A stretch of DNA of 64,000 bases, taken from contig JAQJZZ010000012.1 of the NCBI GenBank assembly GCA_030077755.1, positions 1,240,001 through 1,304,000 of the forward strand, given 5' to 3'. Made by a program: the position numbers and the translations under genes. The notes beneath the pieces are model-generated. The model saw only the letters and a list, made by a program, of their open reading frames with translations. It was not told where the DNA came from and searched no databases. Source of the DNA: Filosporella fistucella (Eukaryota; Ascomycota; Leotiomycetes; Helotiales). Positions 25,611 to 38,651 of the stretch are shown here, piece after piece. Position 1 is the stretch's first letter; every line of letters begins with the position of its first letter.

Positions 25611-28600
25611 ATGGCATATTCAGCGCCTCGTCATTCCGTTGACAGTCTCTCACCCATCTCGCCCTCCCTCTCACGTGGTGAATATCCTTTCCCAAGGTTC
25701 GTCTCCTGGTTGTCCTGCGACGACGAAAAGAACGAGGACTGACTTTACAAAGGCCCAGTTCCAGCGGGCGCTATCAGCCTCGTCGAGGTTCTACAGCCAG
25801 TTCAATTCATTCTATCGGCGGCACATTAGATACAGCTTCTCACTGGCACGGAGTTAATGAGTCTGGTCAGAATGGTAAAGCAAAACATCTCACGGCTTTT
25901 GTGGTGAGTCAGGTGCTAATGTACTCAGCTATATCTACCCTCCTCCAGCCTCCAATCGTGCGTACTGGTCTCGTTCCCCATACGTCTGCCCCCATATCGA
26001 GCGCACATAAACCACCCACAGCCAGAGACATCCCACCTGTTACTCTCACCAACATCAAGACTGTCGATCCCTCATCTTTCAAACCCTACTTGACGCAAGT
26101 TGGTGCTTTATATGATGCACTTCAGAGGGCAAAAGAGAATGAAGAAGAGGGTGGTACTCAATTGCTGAGGAAAGGGAGTAGGGCGGATGACTTCTCGGAC
26201 CTCTTGGAACTAGACCGCAAAACACCAACGAAGCCGAGTCTTTCTCGACAAGCTTCTCTGGCATCACTGGCTTCATCTATTGAGACACCTTCAATACGGA
26301 GAAGATCAAGTGGGGGCCAAGGCCGACGACTAGTACATGCCCCAACACCTTTGTCCACAATACCCAATGTATATTTTGAGGAAGATTTCCACTTGGAAAA
26401 CCCGCGGACCTTCGACGTTGTCAGTGAACGTTCAGAAGTTGTACGACCTGTTCCCGGCACTCCTGATGACAAACGGACGTCGAACGGAAATGTAGTAGGG
26501 CCACGCAAAGCTTTGGCGACAAACGCAATCCTTCAGGAAAAGCTCTCTTGGTATATGGATACCATTGAAGTACATTTGATATCCTCCATCTCAAGCGCTT
26601 CGACTTCGTTTTTTGCGGCTCTAGGTTCTCTCAGAGAGCTCCATTCTGAGGCAGCCGATTCTGTAGAAAAAATCAAGGCCCTGAGGAAGGAATTACAGGC
26701 TCTGGATGAAGAAATGGCAATCGGAGGGCTCAACATTGTGAATAAAAAGCGCCGGAGGGAGAATCTGAAACAGCTCGGCGATGCTGTTCAGCAGCTCAAA
26801 GACATAGTTGAGGCTCTTCACAGATGTGAGGTCTTGGTCGATGATGGAGAGGTCGAAAAGGCGTTGTGCGCGATCGATGGCTTAGAAAATTTGATATCAG
26901 GAGAGACGGCAACTACGAGCATAGACAAAGACATCACCTTAAGGGATCTTCGAGGGGCCACTGCCTTGAAAGGAGTCAACAATGACCTTGAAATCCTTCG
27001 ATTCCGCATTGGTAAGATTTTTGAAAACAGATTTCTGAATGCTCTCCTCGGAGATCTCAGACACCATGTGGAATCAGTTTCCATTCCAGACACCCTTCAG
27101 AGGTGGAGCAGTGCATCGCAACGGTCGAGGGGTGGCCATAATAGAGAACCTTCGGCGTATCCAACTTACCTAGCAATGGATGATAACTTCAGGTCAGAAC
27201 TGTTGTCAAATCTTAGTGGGCTGCACCGCGCACGGCATACATCACCGGCTACAACTGCGTATCGGGAGGCAGTCTTACGGGAAGTGAGAAACATCATCCG
27301 TCGCCCGCTTCCGGCATCGAATGATGATGATGCAGACTCCATGATGTCCGTGTCTACAGTTGGTGGTGGAAGACAGAAGACGCAGCAGGAGAAATCAACA
27401 ATCCTGGCCCGAAACCTGAGAGCATTGGATGCAGATGATGCTGAAGATCTGCTTAGGAAGACCTATATTGGGATTGGTGAGACCTTGAGACGGCTAGGCA
27501 CACAGGTAAAAGTGCTACTGGATGTGACTAGCACACTCGGCGAAGCCACAACATCAGTTATAAAATCGCCTCCAAAAAGCCCAAATATCGCAGCAATAGA
27601 TGCCAGGAAGTCTGCAGCACCAAGGGGCAGCTCTAGCCGCGAAATTCAAGAAGAGATGCATCAGACCCTTGACATGTCAAATCTTCTGGGGCAGGCAGTG
27701 GATATTGCCCAAGAGAAAATCGTTAAAGTACTGAGGGTCCGATCCGAACAGAGCATTCACCTCTCAGTGGAAAGCTTCCTCCGCTATTTTACACTCAATT
27801 TGTTGTTCGCCAATGAGTGTGAGGCTGTGTCTGGGCGCAGTGGCACTGCACTGAAAAATGTAGTCAACGGTCAGATCAGGGACTTTGTACAGCAGCTCAG
27901 CGAATCGCAGCGACAATCACTAGCTACCGGCATGGAAGCCGATCCATGGAATGCGAAAGACTTTGCCGACATAGACAAGGAGGCCCTTTCCCGAATCTTG
28001 TCTGCCAGCACCCAAGATGCTGAGATTTGGAGCTCAGGAAGTAAAGTTTGGCTTCCTGCCTCAATGTCTCCCACGAAAAATCCGGCGAGTGAATCTCTCC
28101 TTATACCTGCCCAGAAAAACGGAAATTCAGGTGCATCCACACCATCAAAAGTTACTATTAGACCTGCCGTTATCGAAAGTGAATCATTTCTTCTTCCTGT
28201 TTCGGCAATATTGTGTCTTCACGGCTTGACAACTTTTCTCCATCTAAATACTGGTCTGCCTTCGATGACGGCCGAAATTGCCACTTCAATACTATCATAC
28301 TTAACGCTTTTCAATTCCCGGTGCACTCAGTTAATTCTCGGAGCTGGTGCTACCCGCTCTGCGGGCTTGAAAAACATTACCACCAAACACCTCGCGCTTG
28401 CAGCCCAGGCCCTGTCCTTTATCAGCACCCTAATACCTCATATTCGGGAATTTGTCCGGCGCCATGCAGGATCTGGCTCGGCCGTTTCTTCGCTCATGGG
28501 TGAATTCGACAAGGTCCGTCGAGCATATTTAGAGCATCAACAGTCCATCTACGATAAGTTGGTTGATATAATGTCGGGTCGAGCAACTGCCCATTCCAGG

Positions 28601-29083
28601 GCCATGAAATTAATTGACTGGGAGAATGGCACCAGAGATAGTGTCAATGCCTATATGGAGACCTTAACAAAGGAGACCGGCACTCTTCATCGCGTTCTTA
28701 GTAAACATCTTCCGGAGATGACGGTGAGAATGATTATGGAACCTGTTTTTAAAAGCTACAAAGAACAGTGGGGTAAAGCGTTTGGGGACGTAGTGTTGGG
28801 AAGCGAGGCTGGTCAATTAAGGTACGTGATTTCAGGGGACAACGAAATGAGAGATCAATATTTAATATGGAATAGGATGCTTCGCGATGCCGAATACTTC
28901 AAAAGCAAGATAGGATCATTGGATGGTGCTGGCGATGCGGGGGAATATCTGGTGAAGTTAGTGAAGGACAAGAACGTTCCCAAGACGCCTGTCGTAACAC
29001 CAGCTCTCATCGAAGCACAAAAGACCGTTGTGACGGGAAACCCAAGTGATGAAGCTGTTAATGCTAAGACTGGTGGTGAATGA
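25611..29083 (+). CDS. VPS54: Vps54, GARP tethering complex subunit
   Basis: Exons 25611-25696, 25753-25874 and 25929-29083 join in phase to 1120 residues. The N-terminus is low complexity (Ser/Pro/Arg-rich, SIHSIGGTLD). The segment AISTLLQPPIVRTGL is the start of the conserved region. Long helical stretches at about 300-400 (coiled coil, KIKALRKELQALDEEM) fit the rod-like CATCHR fold. The C-terminal Vps54 domain has LLFANECEAVSGRSGTALKNVVNGQIRDFV and LTLFNSRCTQLILGAGATRSAGLKNITTKHLALAAQAL, the strongest family marks. GARP (Vps51-54) tethers endosome-derived vesicles at the trans-Golgi network. The second intron has a textbook GCTAATG branch site and joins QNG to AIST. Confidence 0.93.
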
Positions 29084-29408
29084 AGGGAACTCGTGGGTCG
29101 ATCAACGAAACACAAGTATAATGAAATACCCATTGTTTAGACTACGGAAGGAGAGTAGGATCCACACTGGTGGTTTTTGGGGCATGGGTCCTACGACTTT
29201 GAAATGTATAATTCATCATGGCCATTGTGCCAAGGCGATGAAATGAGATGAAATACATCGCCTTTTTTTGGTGACAGAGAATTGTCAGGAACATGTGTTC
29301 GAAAGCGTTTGATCAGAAAAGGCTTAATTTAATCGCAATTGATTTCTAATTCGGAATTCGTCCACATGCTAATATACTTCTAGTAAGCAGCGCAATGTAC
29401 CTGACTTC
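29084..29408. other. convergent intergenic region
   Basis: About 325 bases between the VPS54 stop and the stop of the next, minus-strand gene; nothing recognisable. Confidence 0.5.
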
Positions 29409-30302
29409 TCACTTCTCCATATCATTCATAAGTCCAACTCGCTCCTCTTCTAGCCTAGGAGTGCTACCCTCCGCTTGATCATCAGCATCATTTCTCAAAC
29501 CATTCCCAAGCTCGATAGACTCTCTCTCTTCCTCCAAAGCATCTCCACAGAATCTCCTTTGACAAGCCTCAATTGCTTTCACGGCGCCTTCACCAAAAAT
29601 ATACCAGATGGCTGCGAACGGAGCAATAATTGCACAGAAAAGGCCAATCACCACTGCAAATTCGTTTATTGGTATCTTTTTTTTCATGGCGGGACCCCAT
29701 AGATCTCGTAGAAGCATTAACCAACAGCAAGCGCCCAAGGTGGCCCAGAGTGCTGGAATGCAGTACAGAGCCCATCCGAAGATGCGGGCGCCGGTGCTAG
29801 CTGGTTCCCCGTCACAAAAGATGATCTTTTGAATATCGAGAGCCAGCACAAATAAGCATGATAGTACCCCAATGAACATGGACGTTCCCATCACAAATAA
29901 TGCAGCCGAAGTACGCTTCTTGGCCGCGGGGGTTGGTGAGGTCACTGAGGTGGACACAACAGGTGCAGCCGTGCTTGAGGTTTCCACGACGGGTAGTTGA
30001 TAAGGGGGTGGATCGTCGCCTTCTACCTCTATCGTCGCATCTGAGGTCAGTTCGGTAGTGGAAGTCGTTGTCTCGGTATCGCAAGAAGGAACCGGGTCAA
30101 CTTTGGGCTTCGCTTCATCCCAGATATGGGGAGTGATGGATCGAATCCATTGTGTTAAAGCTGCAGAGATAATAGGGAGAATCCATGGTAGAATTCCCAC
30201 CCAGAACGAGCCGGCATCCGACATGAATAGGGCATATCGATGACATTTGAGATTGTTTTCATATGCTGCCTGTGCCTGATTTGATGTTGCGTGAGTTGGC
30301 AT
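29409..30302 (-). CDS. hypothetical four-helix membrane protein
   Basis: A single-exon frame of 297 residues with four clear hydrophobic segments at about 31-53, 133-157, 174-198 and 214-236. Between the first and second is a Thr/Ser/Pro-rich, acidic loop (about 65-128). The last 55 residues are charged and end NDMEK. There is no signal peptide; the N-terminus is polar. I do not recognise a family. The regular spacing of membrane helices and absence of frame breaks argue for a real gene. It converges with VPS54. Confidence 0.65.
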   Translation of the reverse strand: MPTHATSNQAQAAYENNLKCHRYALFMSDAGSFWVGILPWILPIISAALTQWIRSITPHIWDEAKPKVDPVPSCDTETTTSTTELTSDATIEVEGDDPPPYQLPVVETSSTAAPVVSTSVTSPTPAAKKRTSAALFVMGTSMFIGVLSCLFVLALDIQKIIFCDGEPASTGARIFGWALYCIPALWATLGACCWLMLLRDLWGPAMKKKIPINEFAVVIGLFCAIIAPFAAIWYIFGEGAVKAIEACQRRFCGDALEEERESIELGNGLRNDADDQAEGSTPRLEEERVGLMNDMEK

Positions 30303-32407
30303 TTCAATGGCGAGTGACGTTGCAACTTTTTTGTCTCTATATATCCTTCCTGAGGTGACAGTACAAATTTTATTGATGGTGTTGAAACAGGTCTCTTGAA
30401 CATCAAAAAGCTTTGATATCGAGAAGAAGATGAGATGAGGGGCAAGCCGCTGCCTTGCGACTATACAAGTACTTGCACCTGCCTAGTGCTTACCTACATA
30501 CCCACTCCGTATGCTCCGTATGTCATGAGAAAGTGGTTGTGGCTGGGCGTACTGCGCCGTACCCGTCTCGCCCATCACAGGGCTGTGCCGTCTGGCCGCT
30601 CATACCAACTCCCATTCTGGTTTCGCCTCACCTTTTCATACCTATTATCTTTACTACTCTGCTCTCACAAATGTACTTGCAACACTAGACTATTATATGA
30701 AGTCTCTCGTAGTCGCAGTGTTTCTGGGCATCTTAATGCACACATTTGGCCAGCTTCGTAGTCAGTCGAGATGGCGAAACACGTTGGAACAGCGCAGGTA
30801 ATTATGTCAAAAATTTAATGCTCTTTACGTTGTATGAAGAGGCTTCCGCCTCCCTTGGCGGGATCTAGCGAGAATCTATCACTTTGGTAAGGCTCTTTAA
30901 TACAATTCTCTAGGGGACTTGCCTGCATTATTGCAGACCAGATGGTTTGGATATTGCAGAAGCCAGGCGGGGTGGACCCGGAAGTTTTTAATTGTCTGGC
31001 TCCTCCTCATGGTATGGCAGAGGATGAACTTGGTTCGAGGGTCTTTGCATTACTCTCTCCGTGGGAAAAAGCATAAGATTTTCAGTCAATTGGTCTTGAA
31101 TGAGCTTACCTCCCCAGTGGCTTTGAACACTTTCAGATAGTCCTTGAATAATGCTTTGAGCCCTTTAGTAGTCTGGAACTTGTGGCGCCTTCATTTGCTC
31201 GGATCAGTATCTTCAGCTCTTCACGCTGCGAGGGATAACCAACCTCTCGACTATATCTGGCAGATTGAGGTATGTATTGTACAGCCCTGTATTTCGAATT
31301 AGGTATTGTACAACTTTTGACACTCTTTATTCGCGGTGAGATATCAAATATATCGACCCCCCTTTTCCAAAATAAATTGAGTTACAAGACTTGCAAGACA
31401 TGTAACATAAAGGCATCGCATCCCCCTATAAAGAGAGAAGGAGTGAGAGTCTAGGAAGAGAGTACGTCTTATTTTGTAATAGTTGTCGTTTAATTGCATA
31501 CTAAATCCGAGATACCGTACTTCGACAATTGCACCTGAACATACCTACCCAGATATAACTTCCTCTAATGCCACCTCCTCAATACCTGCTATGACAACTT
31601 GGCTTATCAAAATGTGATTTGGAACCACAATGAATAGGGCAATCCACTCATTGCGTGGGGGGACTTTGCAGCTCTTTTTCTGTTGGGAGGTTCACCCAAT
31701 ACCTATTTTAGCAAATGAATTTGACAAGCCCATGTTGTAAAGCCGCGGGAGGGCTCGATCTGCATATGTAAGATCGGGTGCTGCCCTTCTGTCAACCTGC
31801 GTAAAACGTCACGAACGTAAGGAATCTAAGGATTAATCATGCTGGTCTTGCTGCGGTGCATATGAAGGCGATGCATCGTTGCATGACGGAGTTATCACTT
31901 CTGTGCTATAAGAAATGCAACAGTTATTTCAATCCTCGCTACCTAGTGGCAAAAAGAATTATCTCAATATAAGTAGGCATCCTTTAGCCGCTGCATAAGC
32001 TTGGGAGGCTGTGACAATCGAATCTATTAGGAAAAAAATCTTGATTCTTTAGCCTCTCATGTTCTCAAGTGATTTTCCTCTCATCGATTATATGTATCTA
32101 GGAAGGGCCGACAAAACCTTCGACCTTCATAATTGTCAGACTCAATTGTATTATTTCACGTGTAGTGGAATACGAAGAGACCGGCATAGACTGATGGGAA
32201 GAAATGATACTATAGGATAAAATCAAATAGAACTACCAAAAGACTAGCACTCGAATCTGCGATCACGACAATTTTTCCATGGAAGTGCAATTCCAGCATA
32301 CCGTTACCCTCCTGTTGAAGGAGGAATTTGGTCGAGCTCACAACGCCACAGTCGAAAATAAGCGAAATGTCATCTCAATAATCCTTCGAACCCACCCAAT
32401 TTCTAAC
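30303..32407. other. gene-poor intergenic region with one coding-like relic
   Basis: No intact gene. A stretch at about 30905-31069 (+) reads as protein-like sequence without an ATG (see the separate entry). The rest, including an AT-richer portion after 31900, holds only short random ORFs. Confidence 0.45.
30905..31069 (+). pseudogene. possible coding relic, unidentified
   Basis: An open stretch of about 54 codons beginning just after a CTCTAG acceptor-like sequence reads LACIIADQMVWILQKPGG, then VDPEVFNCLAPPHGMAEDELG. Its composition looks like a real protein, but it has no start codon and ends at TAA in GKA. Downstream, other frames carry further protein-like pieces interrupted by stops. 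I do not recognise the family. This may be a decayed gene or chance. Confidence 0.25.
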
Positions 32408-33167
32408 TTACTGTGCGCTTCTGATCTTTTGAGTCAAAAACGCAACAGCTTCTGGAACTCGGCGGACATAATCTAGATGCGGAGCTAGAATGGTGAGAGT
32501 CCCCTGGCAGACTAGGTCACCCGTGTTGCAAATAACTAAGACCTTGTTTCTATCGAAATTAGGAATCTGACCACCGTCTTGTAGGTTCTGAGTATCGCCA
32601 AACGTGACCACGCCAGCAATTCTGGATTTGACGGTCTGAGACAGGTTCTCGATGGCGCGATGAGTGAGTGCCGCTCCCTGACTATGGGGCTTATTTAGGA
32701 AAAATCTGTCGAGATGTGACAAGAGGTACTTACCTATACCCTCCTCCCACCAAAATAGAACCTGGACATTTAGAAGCAGCGTCATGGAACAGGTCTCTCA
32801 TTTCTCGAATTCCAGCGGGGTCCGCTCCTCCCGGGAGGAAATTTGTTGAGAGTAATGCAGCATAGTCGATGCCTTCGACCGCAACAGCTGTATCACCAAA
32901 TGCCGCTTTCAGACCCTGACCTGTGGGCGGGCCGACAGAGCTTCCCTGTGATACCGTCAGTTGTGCACTGTTACAACATACAGCAGAGTGATTGCTTGCC
33001 ATGTTGCCAACTTCGGTTGACCCTCGCGCAAAGAAAAAGATAATATCACGGCAGCCACCGAGAGTATATTCATTTTCAGTTATGCCGACATTCTGTCGGA
33101 TCTCAAGAGGGGCAGGAGCGGCAAGGCCACCAAGCATCGACAAGACAAGGAGAGGTGTGGATCTCAT
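32408..33167 (-). CDS. secreted cutinase (carbohydrate esterase family 5)
   Basis: Exons 33167-32734 and 32681-32408 join in phase to 235 residues, typical for fungal cutinases. A signal peptide (MRSTPLLVLSMLGGLAAPAP) is followed by a short pro-region. FARGSTEVGNM carries the oxyanion-hole Ser (50). The intron splits the nucleophile elbow GGYSQGAAL (Ser145), NTGDLVCQG gives the catalytic Asp (200), and LAPHLDYV gives the His (213). Cys residues near 39, 64/65, 134, 196 and 203 match the two conserved disulfides plus extra. The family hydrolyses cutin esters and supports plant-surface penetration or saprotrophy. The start was chosen at the Met that begins the signal peptide; upstream in-frame Mets would bury it. 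Confidence 0.95.
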
Positions 33168-34737
33168 GTTTGCTTGGAATTCTATAACTTGTTGTAAATG
33201 GCTGCAAGATTGAGGACGGGAGGCAGAGGTCAATAAATCCAGATAGGCAGTCTTGCAAGAGCATAGCAGGATTCTCTCAGAGGAGAAGAACACCTATAAA
33301 TATTGGGGAAATGAATAGCGAGATGGAGAAGATGGGCAGAATGATCAATCATACCTCGGTCGACACGTTGTGGAGTGAGTATTCACCCCTCATTCTACGT
33401 GTATGTTGGTTGCATGTTTGATGCACGAAGTTGAATCCGTAAACCATTTTCGATCAGCGAAAACCCAACCATGCCTCCAAAGTCAAAACTTCAAGACATC
33501 GCCCCAGTATACAACCAATAAAGGACTGGTAGTATGATCTTGGATACCGGTAGATATTTCCATGGCAAAGCTTACTTCTGATTGATTGCAAGACTGTCGA
33601 GAGTTTCGCACAGCAGACCTCGGTACTGCAACCCCTATTTATAAGCGAGGAACCCCCTCTCAAGAAAATATTGGCAGCTTCAGGGGTATATGATAATATG
33701 ATTGCAGGGCCAAGAATAGAGCGGCATGCCAAGCGGTTTCAAGCTGACTTGCAGCTTTACAAAATTGCGGGGTGCATCTTCTCAACAGACCTTCTGACAG
33801 CCTTGCAGGTTATGGCACGGCTTTGAATCCTGTGTAAGGAAGGTGTGGTGCTTTTAGTCCGAGAATTGTTGTCTTGGCGGCAAATTAAAAATTGGGCATT
33901 CGATAATTGTCAAGACGCCCGAGGCTTCTCGACAAAATTAAGAATACTTTTGCACGGGGAAATACGGTAATAACAACATCTAAGTAGGTACCTATACTTC
34001 TTTGGAACAGGTTCAGAGGATTGTAGTAGAAATTATCAAAATTTTCACACAGACAGAGGCAATTTCGAAAGTTAGAAGCAATGAAGTTAGGAAAACTTTT
34101 CTCGGAGAGTTGGCTTTGTGGCACCGCCAACAATTTCGCAGCACCAAAGTAAAGAGCGTGGAGATGATCTGAGTTTCGAAAATTTGAATGAAAGTTGTGC
34201 AATAGATGATATCAGCACGATTTATTTCCTTACGGGGAGCTTCATTCGAGGGTGGGATGTAGTAATAACAGCCAACTTCAGCCAGCAATTTCTATAATAA
34301 TTGCAAGAAGAATCCTGATGTTCGATTATCAACAGTTACATAGCTACAGCAAGAAAAATAAAATTTTGGATCCCCTGAGAAATTTCTCGAGCAAATTGTT
34401 GCAAGGAAGCGCAAAGATGTAAGTGAGTGTTGATTAGGTATTGGTGTGAGTACCAAAGTACCCAGGTACCCAGATACCCAAGTACACAAGCAAGGTAACG
34501 TGACCATGTGCGGGGTACATCTCAACCTAAGGTATCTACTACTTCAATAATGATATCAATGATGCAACCCTCGAGCGGAGTACCAGAGCGGGGTCAACTG
34601 ATACCCGAGCCTCCAGTTCTCCGATAAAAGCCAATATAAGGTACCTCAACTAAGGTATTTCTATAAGGAAGAATATACCAGACCCAACATCCAGTCTTTC
34701 TAAACCACACAATACAGAATCAAAGCCATTCTTCAAT
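33168..34737. other. intergenic region
   Basis: 1.6 kb without a supportable gene between the divergent cutinase and alpha/beta hydrolase. Near 34443-34495 it has a run of GTACCC(A)GGTACCC-like words (imperfect repeats). A 16-codon ORF beginning MPPKSKLQDIAPVYNQ at about 33472 ends at TAA and has no continuation I can find. Confidence 0.45.
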
Positions 34738-35953
34738 ATGCCTAACACCAAGACCATACACGTTCCCCATCTCGGTGGTATTGATGCCGCGTGAGTGTCT
34801 CTTCTAGAACTGAGTAACGAGGCCAACACTGTCCAAGGTATCAGATGCACGACTATGACTCTTCTAAACCAACTCTTGTACTTGTAAACTCGTTTACCAC
34901 TAGCTCCGAGCTCTATCGTGGTCAGTATGCAGACAGAGAGCTTAACAAGGCAATGAATCTCATCGCAATTGAGTACGTGTGCTTTCCTTGTTATGAATCT
35001 ACGCATCCAAACTTCCCTGATGTAAAGATATATATAAACGCTGACACCAGGCTATGTAGACTCCTCGGCCATGGTCAAACGAGAACAAAATCAGACACCT
35101 TCACATACTGGGACACTGCAATTATGAACCTGCAGGTCCTCGACGCTTTGGGAATCAAGAAGGCTTTTGTCCTCGGAACTAGTCAGTACGTCAAAATTTG
35201 ATGTATTCGTTACAAATCAAGAAGACAGGCAGCTTCCGAACTTCCGGAAGCTGGTCAACTTTTGTCTCCCTTTTTCCAGTTCCTGGCCTCTACTAATTTG
35301 TCCACAGGGGCGGCTGGATCACCGTCCGTATGGCGCTCCTCAGGCCCGACAAGATCGAAGGCATCATCCCACTTGGTACCTCTTTGGACTACGAGTCCGA
35401 GAGAACCAGAAAGCTTGGCTGTTGGAATGGACCAGAAGATCTGGCGCCGGCCATAAAAGAATGGACCACCACAAAACCTGCCCCTGACTTTGAGCCTGGT
35501 GAAGAATATAGTAACTTCCTTATAGACATTGGATTCGGAAAGAATTGTGATAAGTCTGCCCGGGATTTCTGGAACAAGACCATCAAGGATAATTACACGG
35601 GCAATGATGGAAGGAGGAGGATTCGAATGGCAGCAATTAATCTTGCAGAACGAGATGGGCTCCATTCGAGACTTCCAGATGTCACATGCCCTGTGCTCTG
35701 GCTGCATGGAACCGCTGATGTGGTGTACTCAGTGGCGAACGCCGAGGAGGAAATCAAGCTATTTACTGGATCCAAGGAAGCTAAGCTTCTTGTTGTGAAG
35801 GGCGGTCAACATTTCCTGAGTTTCAGTCATCCTAAGGTATGTTATAATATCCCCTTTGGGGTTGATGGCAGCTCATATCATTGACTTTCATAACAGGAAG
35901 TTGCTACTGCCTTGATTGAATTTGTGGGGAAGTGGGCAAATAAGCACATCTGA
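34738..35953 (+). CDS. alpha/beta hydrolase
   Basis: Five exons (34738-34790, 34838-34972, 35060-35185, 35308-35836, 35897-35953) join in phase to 299 residues. Core elements are the strand PTLVLVNSF, LLGHGQTRT, the nucleophile elbow GTSQGG (Ser104, split by intron 3), the acid WLHGTADVVYS (Asp242) and the base KGGQHFLSF (His273). The layout resembles the enol-lactonase/haloperoxidase-like branch of the superfamily, but the substrate cannot be read from sequence. There is no signal peptide, so it is presumably cytosolic. The acceptor of intron 2 has two in-frame choices (35051 or 35060); the second gives the better family fit, IELLGHG. It lies between the cutinase and the TRI12-type transporter, but no shared pathway is evident. 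Confidence 0.88.
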
Positions 35954-36615
35954 GCGGCTTAGACAAGGATCATGTTTTGGTTGCTAGTCAGAGATGCTTC
36001 TCCATATAGAACAGACGAGGAAGTCGGCTTCTATAAATCCAAAGACATGTAAAACACCGACGTATTTTCTCGCACCATGACACTCTCATCCCTACCTCCC
36101 TATTTCCACAAAACGAACCAAAACCATTGATGAAAAGAAAGTCTTTTCTGATTTCGAAATACACCAACATTATGTGGCAGTGATCTGTTACTGATCTTTT
36201 CTCGACTTTGAGGTTTTATAAGTCAGCAACACACCTCGATGTGGAAGAGAGTCCCCCCTAATAGCTCTCGCTTAATGCCTCGGTACGTATAGGGAGGTAA
36301 GTCACAGTTAGTTTATTTCATCACGTGACACATTCCATTGGAATTTACCACTCTGCCTATAGTGTTGGGATGTGAGTAATACTAATAATGTGTACCCCGA
36401 AATCATAGGAGTAATTATCTATGCTCAATAGAGGATCGCACAAATTATGTGCGGTTATAAGGTAGTATATAGAATTCTTTATGCAAGACATGCAATTTGA
36501 TAGTGGTGCTCTCTAGTCACAGAAACGCTGGTAGCAACTCTTTCCCCTGCTCCCAGACTTATAAGCTCGCAATAAAAAGCAAGAAGCTTTAACACGAAAT
36601 GGAAGTGGAGCACAA
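35954..36615. other. convergent intergenic region
   Basis: 660 bases between the hydrolase stop and the transporter stop; presumably 3' UTRs. Nothing recognisable. Confidence 0.45.
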
Positions 36616-38651
36616 TTATTCCGTCGAGACACGCTTCAAGTCTTTGATGCCATGAGCCTTCCTTTCTTGGACTGCACTAGCAACCTCATTTGTCATTTGG
36701 TTTTTTGTGCTAGTCAAGTACAAGCTCCCAAACATGGTAATTACAGCAAATGGTATGACAGAAATCCAGAGGTAGCGAAATCCGATAGCGTATGCTTGTT
36801 GGAGCCCGTCTCGAAACGCCGCAAGAACAGCCGGAGAAGATCCCGGAACACTTTGAAGTTCTTCAAATTTGCCTGAGAGGGCTACTGCTAGATATTGGGG
36901 GACACTCGCAATTGGTAGACCAGCTTTGATAATGGAAGTGGCTGTCAACTTGGGTATAGCCACTTTGAGCTTGGATGCGAAGACTTGGGCAAATATGGTT
37001 GGGCCAAGACTTCCCCCCAGACCACGAATCGATGTTCCGAGTCCAATTGAGGTTGCAATGAGCCTATCTGGTGTAGACAGACTGGCAATTAGAGGTATCG
37101 TTATTCCCAGCATTCCAGCTCCAGCCCCGGAAAGCATACTTGGAATAATAAAAGCTGCTATATGTGCGTTGGCGGTAATGATAGTGAAAAGGGCGGGTGC
37201 GAGGACGAGAAACACGCAGGCCACAACAACAAACCATTTTGCGTCCTTGGTTCTATAGACAATGGCAGCCGTGATGATAGCACCGAACATAGAACCGAAA
37301 GTAGATCCTAGACCAAGGACCTGGGCTCGAAGGAAATCGGTGGTAAAGATATTCAATGTTTCTTGAGTGAAAAATGCAGCAGTTGTTGTAGCTACTAATC
37401 CTTCCATGAAATTAAGGACCAGAGTGCTGGCGAAATTCCGGTGTTTGAAGAGATCACGATCAAAGAGGCCATGGTCAACGAACTTCCATTCCCAGATTCC
37501 AAAGCATACAATGACGAATATGCCAATAATGAGCATAGAGAGAACACGGATCGACTGCCAAGGATCAGGATTACCCCCGAATTGAAGGCCTATCAAGAAG
37601 AGGAGAAGTCCCGCAGTCCATAAGAAAATTCCAACCCAATCGATGCTCATTATTCGAGTCCACACTGAAAGCTCAGAAGCCGGACGTTTCCCTGGATGGT
37701 ACAAGCAGTAGACCATGATCAAGGCAATCCCGTTGATAGCAGCACCAATATACATGCCAATTCGCCACGAGCGATTGGTCCCAAGAAGCTCTGCGTTCAT
37801 GAATGCTCCTTGCATCATGACACCCGCCAAGAGACTTAGGGAAGCAACCACTACCGTCGCACCTAAAACAAACCCTCGTTGTCGTTTCGGAACGAGCTCT
37901 GCTAGAAGAGGCGTGCTGAGGTAATTGAGTGTACATCCGATTCCAGCGAAGACCTGACCTCCGACGACCACTGCAATTGAAGCAAAAGTTAGCTTGTGAG
38001 AGAGAGACAGGAAGACAACACTTCAGAACCGCTGGTATTTAGCCAGTAGGTATTTAGGGACTACAAGACGCAATGACGCAGAAACCAAGGGTAACAGGTT
38101 GAAGCTACCCAATATTCAAGGCAGAGCCCCTAATGATGTCGACACAGAAGGTGGAATAGTGAGACTGGCATGTACACGCTTGTGAAATTTGCCCATCTAG
38201 AGATAGACATTTGAAGTACATTTTGTAGCAGAAGAGAAATGAAGGAGTACATACTCTCAACATTTGAACATCGAGCATTCAACATCATGCCTACGAATCC
38301 AAAGACTGAGCCAACCAAAAGGAACCATCTTCGGCCGAAAATGTCTGACAGCTCGGATAGCCAGCTCTGGAGGCAGCAGAGGGAGATACTAGGCAAGGTT
38401 GCAATCCAGATGGTGAGGGCCGGGTTCACAGGGAATTCCTTCGTTATGAATGCTACACTGCTTCCAGGGATGGCATAGCTCCAAGTGGCGGCGAGATAGG
38501 TCATATACAGAGCCAAGACGTTTAAGATGACATTCCAGGTCCAGACGAATTTCTCTTCTTCGTGGTCAATGCCGAGTTCTTCAATGTGTTCAGCGATAGT
38601 ATCACGCTGGGCTTTGCCGTGGGACATGGGGTCCTTTTTGAGTTCTGACAT
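36616..38651 (-). CDS. MFS transporter, TRI12 / siderophore-type (14-TMS)
   Basis: Exons 38651-38255 and 37970-36616 join in phase to 583 residues. The single intron is unusually long for this window (284 nt) and joins NVE to MVVGGQVFAGIG. The cytosolic N-terminus is acidic, and the first membrane helices begin at about residue 42. The motif A-like loop is LSELSDIFGRRW. The features NPDPWQS, GLFDRDLFKHRNFA and the GIGLGTSIRGLGGSLGP helix match the fungal TRI12/siderophore transporter group (DHA2-like, 14 helices). Members export trichothecenes and other metabolites or import ferric siderophores. The substrate here is unknown; it is 12 kb from the NRPS, too far to assign as its exporter. Confidence 0.9.

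Noticed and set aside
33472..33522. Short ORF MPPKSKLQDIAPVYNQ
   Set aside because: Ends after 16 codons and no downstream exon could be joined.
36616..38651. TRI12-type transporter as part of the NRPS cluster
   Set aside because: Twelve kb away with a glycosidase and several pseudogenes between; the DHA1 transporter divergent from the NRPS is the better candidate.
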